Under the pieces are notes generated by a model. The model was not told the origin of the DNA. It did no database searches and saw nothing but the letters and a program-made list of their open reading frames with translations. This document shows, piece by piece, positions 23,043 to 26,346 of a stretch of 26,346 nt of DNA; positions within the stretch are counted from its first letter, which is position 1, and every line of letters begins with the position of its first letter. Source of the DNA: a virus; the IMG/VR virus record IMGVR_UViG_3300027906_000130, positions 1 through 26,346 of that record, one strand, 5' to 3'. The translations under genes were made by a program, and so were the position numbers.

Positions 23043-23936
23043 TTATGCTTTAGCTTTTGGTGCCGGAGACAATGCTTGTTTGGCGCCAGGCTTGTTTTTA
23101 TTACCTGCGTCGCTAACTTTAGCCTTAGGTGCTGATTTAGATGCTTCTTCTTTATTAGCAGTCTTAATACCACCTGGTTGTGCTTTAGCAACAGGAGAAG
23201 CAGATGCTTCAGATGATGTTACAGGAGCAGGTGCTTTTTGAGTGTATTCAACAACTTCTTCTGTTTTATCTTCTTCAACTTTGTCTTCTTCAACTGCTTC
23301 AGCTTCGTCAACAGCTTTTTCACCTTCAACTGCTACTTCTTCTGTAGCTTCCATTTCTGGTTCCATTTCTGGTTCCATTTCTGGAGCAGGTTCTTCAGCT
23401 GGTGCTTCGTCTTCTTTACCAGTCATTTGTTCAAATTCGCTTCTTAGATCGTCAATAGCTGTTTGAAGGTCCATTAGTTCGTCTTCCATACGTTCCGCAT
23501 CGTCGTCGTCCATTTTTCCTTCTTCACCATCAACGCCCATTTCGTCAGACATAGCGTCAGCGTCTGCTTCTGGCTCTTCGCCATCATCATCGTCTTCTGC
23601 TGTTATTCCAACTTCATCAGCTTTAATATCGTCAATCATATCAGCTGTTTGATCACCAGCTAAAGTTTCTTCAACTTCGTCTGTTGCTTCTTCTACAGCT
23701 TCTTCTGATTTTGATTCTTCAGTTTTTTCGGCTTCTTCAACTTTTTCATCAGTGGCTTCTTCAACTGCTTCTTCTTCTTTAGAAGCTTCGTCGATATCAG
23801 CAAGATCTTCTTCATCGATTAAGTTTTCGTAAATTTTACGAGACTCATCAACAGCGATCTCATGAAAGAGTTCCTTAGCCTTATCTTCTTCCTCATTGAC
23901 TACTAGTTCAATAAGTGATTTCCATTTGTCATTCAT
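23043..23936 (-). CDS. gp67: Acidic prohead core protein, gp67-like
   Basis: 297 residues from the ATG at 23936, chosen because AAAGGAGT precedes it by 6 nt; the upstream in-frame ATG at 23969 has no site. The N-terminal 45 residues (MNDKWKSLIELVVNEEEDKA, then KELFHEIAVDESRKIYENLI) parallel the start of T4 gp67, a short acidic prohead core protein. The rest is an extreme Glu/Asp/Ala-rich tract with EPEMEPEMEPEME repeats near 195-207, then a basic Ala/Pro/Lys-rich end (about 245-297, KAKA terminus). It is over three times as long as T4 gp67 (80 residues). Position between gp20 and gp21 agrees. The acidic tract may mimic DNA or bind basic partners. Confidence 0.75.
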   Translation of the reverse strand: MNDKWKSLIELVVNEEEDKAKELFHEIAVDESRKIYENLIDEEDLADIDEASKEEEAVEEATDEKVEEAEKTEESKSEEAVEEATDEVEETLAGDQTADMIDDIKADEVGITAEDDDDGEEPEADADAMSDEMGVDGEEGKMDDDDAERMEDELMDLQTAIDDLRSEFEQMTGKEDEAPAEEPAPEMEPEMEPEMEATEEVAVEGEKAVDEAEAVEEDKVEEDKTEEVVEYTQKAPAPVTSSEASASPVAKAQPGGIKTANKEEASKSAPKAKVSDAGNKNKPGAKQALSPAPKAKA

Positions 23937-23980
23937 GTTGTGACTCCTTTTCAATGAGATATGGCGCATTTTCGTAATAG

Positions 23981-23988
23981 TATTTACA
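23981..23988 (-). promoter_or_regulatory. Possible late promoter for the core protein
   Basis: Minus strand TGTAAATA, 7 of 8 to TATAAATA, 44 nt before the chosen ATG at 23936 and after a hairpin at 24022-24044. Confidence 0.35.
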
Positions 23989-24021
23989 AATATGCTATGT
24001 TAATTAGTTATAATAGCATAA

Positions 24022-24044
24022 AACGAGCACTTTTGGCTCGTTTC
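24022..24044 (-). terminator. Hairpin, possible weak terminator
   Basis: 8-bp stem AAACGAGC/GCTCGTTT with a 7-nt loop, followed on the minus strand by only TTTT at the base of the stem. It lies 27 nt past the stop of 24071-24292. Confidence 0.55.
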
Positions 24045-24070
24045 ATCTAAATTAGTTATTTTTGTTGTTT

Positions 24071-24292
24071 TTATAAGCCTGAGTCGTCTGATTCTTTTTG
24101 CCCGTATTGTGCCTTAATTTTTTCAACCATTTTAGATTTCTCAAATTTTTTGGCATCATACATCTTTCTCAAGCTATTAAGTTGGCCTAAAGTGAGCTTA
24201 CTCTTACGAGTATCGCCTTGTGCTAAAACGCTATCATCCTTTGTAGGATCATAAAATTTGTCATCTTGTTGATTTAATTCAAATAATTTCAT
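24071..24292 (-). CDS. Small conserved-looking head-cluster protein
   Basis: 73 residues, highly charged: MKLFELNQQDDKFYDP at the start, a VLAQGDTRKSKLTLGQLNSL segment (about 22-41) and a Lys-rich helix towards the C-terminus. No cysteine or enzyme motif. AGGTG lies 4 nt before the ATG, 16 nt after the stop of the previous small gene. Its place between gp20 and the acidic core protein, where T4 has genes 67 and 68, suggests a prohead core or assembly role, but no family is assigned. Confidence 0.6.
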   Translation of the reverse strand: MKLFELNQQDDKFYDPTKDDSVLAQGDTRKSKLTLGQLNSLRKMYDAKKFEKSKMVEKIKAQYGQKESDDSGL

Positions 24293-24308
24293 AGTACACC
24301 TATTCTTT

Positions 24309-24524
24309 CTATATAAAAGGACGACCGACTTTTAACGTACCGGTTGTAATTGTTTTTAGATCACCAGAGTCGTTATTGCCCGGTTTATATAATGTAGGCA
24401 TATTGCCTTTTTTAAGTGTAGACCTTGGATGTCCTTGTGCTACACGTTTTTCAGCCGCAAGTTTTAACTTTGCTTCTTGTCTTTGGCGTTTATACTGTAA
24501 ATGTGATATTCCGTTTTCGCTCAT
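24309..24524 (-). CDS. Small basic head-cluster protein
   Basis: 71 residues, basic: YKRQRQEAKLKLAAEKRVAQ (about 11-30) is a charged helix, followed by a Gly/Asn-rich end with TTGTLKVGRPFI. It begins 17 nt after the gp20 stop and lacks a clear ribosome binding site of its own, so translation may rely on coupling with gp20. No function recognised; the position suggests a prohead assembly factor. Confidence 0.6.
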   Translation of the reverse strand: MSENGISHLQYKRQRQEAKLKLAAEKRVAQGHPRSTLKKGNMPTLYKPGNNDSGDLKTITTGTLKVGRPFI

Positions 24525-24541
24525 ACTTTTATTTAGTGATA

Positions 24542-26233
24542 TTATATTGAAATATCTTCTGGTTCACCACCAGCGTCTGCTCCAGGTTCTGCATCTGCTC
24601 CTGCTTCAACATCACCTTCTGCTCCGCCTTCTAGGTCTCCGCCTAAGTCGTCGCCACCTAAACCATCTAGGTCAGCACCTAAGCCACCTGGTGTTAATCC
24701 AGCACTTCTAAGAGCTTTTCCGCCCATCACGTTATCTGAATCACCTTGTTCTTCTCTCCACAATATATCGTTTTGTTTCATTTCTTCTTCAGTTAAGCCT
24801 AAGAAACGTTGTAAAGCAAATCTCTTACTAATGTAAGGAACGCCTTCTGTTTGTGTGAAGTTACTAATTCTACTAGCATCAATATCACTTTGTCTGTAAC
24901 TAGCAAAGTTTTGAGGCTCATTAAATTCAATATCAAATATTGAATTATCTATGTTAACACCTCTCCAACGTAACCACAATTTAAATTCACTATCAAATGT
25001 ACTAGATACTAAACTTTGTAATCTCATACAGTATTGGTTAAATCTATGTTCTTGTATTAACGCTGTTCCAACTTTACCGTCAACAAACGTGTTTGATCCA
25101 TCGTCTGGAGAACTAGGTAGGTATGTACTTGGAATTCTTAATCCTCTGTACAGTTTATTAGTAAAGTATTTTAAGTCTGAAATTTCACCTAGGTTTTCAC
25201 CACCTGGTAATGTTTCAACTTTAGAACCTCTACCTTCTGCTGTTTGAGGAAAGAAATAATCTTCATTGATTGATAATGGATTGTAAGTAGCATCCATCAT
25301 ATTACTTCCGCCGCCACTTTGAGTAGGAATACGTCTTTGGTGTATTTCGTTTTTAACTCTTTCTACATAGCCCATTGCCATATGTGTTGGCATATTACCA
25401 ACGTCAATGTAAAACACTCTTCTTTCAGGTGCTCTTTGAACTCTGTAAATTATAATAGCGTCTTCTAGTAATTCTTTTTGTTTGAATACTTTAAATATTG
25501 CTTCTAGTACTGAAGTACCAAATGGCCAATTGTGATCTAAACCTTCTGTTAAACTTAAATGTACAACGTGGTCTGCTTCAATTGAATTTTCTCTTACTTC
25601 TGTTTGTCTACCAGCATAAGAACTTGAATTATTAAATCCTGTTGTAGTAGAACTTGGTTGTACTGTAGCTGTTTCTGTATGTTGTGGTGCTGTTATTGTT
25701 AAGTTTTCAAAGTTAGGTGCTACATCTTTTAACACATAAACTTCAGGTGCTTTACCTTTTGCTTCGTTAACAATTACCTTAACAACATTTTGAGGTTCAA
25801 CCCAAAACCATTCATAAGTTTCTGGATCTCTAATAAACGTCTGATCACCATACTTTAAAGTATTACGAAAAATCTTAAAAATTCTTTTGTTAAAATCATT
25901 TAAGCTAGTCCAATTTTTAAGTTGTTCACTTAAAACTTTTACTTCAGTTTCAGTTGGACTCTCTTTAAATTTAAACTTAAATGGTGTGCCGTTTTCCGGC
26001 GACTTCATAGTACAAAACTCAGCAAGGATATCAATAGCAGAATTTACTTCTGAATCTGAATCCATTGATTCATATTGATTGTATCTTTCAATCCTATTTG
26101 GATGTCCAATATAAACTTCAGGTAATGTACTTTGGTAGTTCTTAAAACCTAAATCGGGAGTACTTCCTCCCCTTGCTCCAATTGGGCTTAGGTTTCCTGT
26201 ATCTACTGTTTTAAAATATTTTTTCCAACTCAT
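24542..26233 (-). CDS. gp20: Portal vertex protein gp20
   Basis: 563 residues. Landmarks of T4-type portals: ESMDSDSEVNSAIDILAEFC (about 53-72), NWPFGTSVLEAIFKVFKQKELLEDA region (about 234-258) with YRVQRAPERRVFYIDVGNMP following, LPGGENLGEISDLKYFTNKLY (about 343-363) and VDGKVGTALIQEHRFNQYCMRLQ (about 384-406). It forms the dodecameric ring through which DNA is packaged and to which the neck attaches. T4 gp20 has 524 residues; this one carries a Gly/Asp/Glu-rich tail (about 515-563). AGGA lies 10 nt before the ATG. An ACTAAATA box at 26270-26277 may be its late promoter. Confidence 0.93.
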   Translation of the reverse strand: MSWKKYFKTVDTGNLSPIGARGGSTPDLGFKNYQSTLPEVYIGHPNRIERYNQYESMDSDSEVNSAIDILAEFCTMKSPENGTPFKFKFKESPTETEVKVLSEQLKNWTSLNDFNKRIFKIFRNTLKYGDQTFIRDPETYEWFWVEPQNVVKVIVNEAKGKAPEVYVLKDVAPNFENLTITAPQHTETATVQPSSTTTGFNNSSSYAGRQTEVRENSIEADHVVHLSLTEGLDHNWPFGTSVLEAIFKVFKQKELLEDAIIIYRVQRAPERRVFYIDVGNMPTHMAMGYVERVKNEIHQRRIPTQSGGGSNMMDATYNPLSINEDYFFPQTAEGRGSKVETLPGGENLGEISDLKYFTNKLYRGLRIPSTYLPSSPDDGSNTFVDGKVGTALIQEHRFNQYCMRLQSLVSSTFDSEFKLWLRWRGVNIDNSIFDIEFNEPQNFASYRQSDIDASRISNFTQTEGVPYISKRFALQRFLGLTEEEMKQNDILWREEQGDSDNVMGGKALRSAGLTPGGLGADLDGLGGDDLGGDLEGGAEGDVEAGADAEPGADAGGEPEDISI

Positions 26234-26268
26234 TTTATTTTTCCTAATCCCATTAACTGGGTATATTA

Positions 26269-26346
26269 CTATTTAGTTACGAATAGTTTGAATCCCTTAA
26301 ATCTCGACTCACTCGATATGTTCGTTTTGCTTCTCCTAACAATGAT
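26269..26346 (-). CDS. C-terminal end of an upstream gene, unidentified
   Basis: The last 25 codons of a frame entering from the right edge, stopping at a TAG (26271-26269) that overlaps the ACTAAATA box. The residues are basic and end in GFKLFVTK. T4 gene order would place gp19 (tail tube) before gp20, but this stretch is too short to confirm it. A second minus-strand frame is also open for part of the way. Confidence 0.35.
   Translation of the reverse strand: MIVRRSKTNISSESRFKGFKLFVTK
26270..26277 (-). promoter_or_regulatory. Possible late promoter variant ACTAAATA before gp20
   Basis: Minus strand ACTAAATA, 36 nt before the gp20 ATG at 26233, at a normal late promoter distance and at the end of the preceding frame. 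Confidence 0.45.

Noticed and set aside
23300-23450. EPEM/acidic repeats as a CRISPR or tandem DNA repeat
   Set aside because: The repeats are short in-frame codon repeats within the acidic core protein, without spacers.
24530-24537. ACTAAATA box as a promoter for 24309-24524
   Set aside because: It is only 6 nt from the start codon, so transcription would begin inside the gene.

Overview
The window is part of the genome of a T4-like myovirus, most likely from a marine host. The evidence is the head-assembly series portal gp20, acidic core gp67-like, protease gp21, scaffold gp22 and capsid gp23, the neck/tail pair gp14-gp15, T4-type late promoters (NATAAATA), and fibre proteins built from the modules common in cyanophages and SAR11 phages (pelagiphages). 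Base composition is A+T-rich. No photosynthesis or other cyanophage marker gene is visible, so an SAR11-type host is plausible but not proven.

Layout. 1-1254 (minus) is a truncated unknown gene behind a good sigma70-type promoter, divergent from a late promoter that drives the plus-strand run gp14, an acyl-carrier-protein-like gene, gp15 and a Nudix hydrolase (1400-4614). From 4592 to the right end everything is on the minus strand, so it is transcribed from high to low coordinates. Read that way: the end of an unidentified gene, gp20, two small genes, the gp67-like core protein, gp21, gp22 and gp23 (26346-20113), closed by a strong terminator. Next comes a roughly 260-nt non-coding RNA with its own host-type promoter (with A-tract UP element) and terminator (19976-19719), then a 47-codon gene, then a virion protein gene (18927-19388). 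A fibre/adhesin region follows (18843-5473): a DUF115-like gene, three small virion genes, an amidinotransferase, and three large fibre proteins of 1144, 477 and 1666 residues. A second DUF115-like gene (4592-5365) closes the region.

How it works together. Late promoters, several lying inside the 3' end of the preceding gene, divide the minus-strand region into small transcription units that make prohead, capsid and fibres. gp14 and gp15 complete the neck and tail. Set among the structural genes are metabolism-like genes: an ACP-like protein lacking the phosphopantetheine serine, a Nudix hydrolase, an amidinotransferase with an apparently complete catalytic triad, and two DUF115-like proteins.

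Most unusual points: the host-promoter-driven structured RNA after the capsid gene; the Ser-to-Glu ACP between gp14 and gp15; and the near absence of the pentamer GCWGC (two copies found by eye, both in gp23) against some sixty copies of GCSGC.
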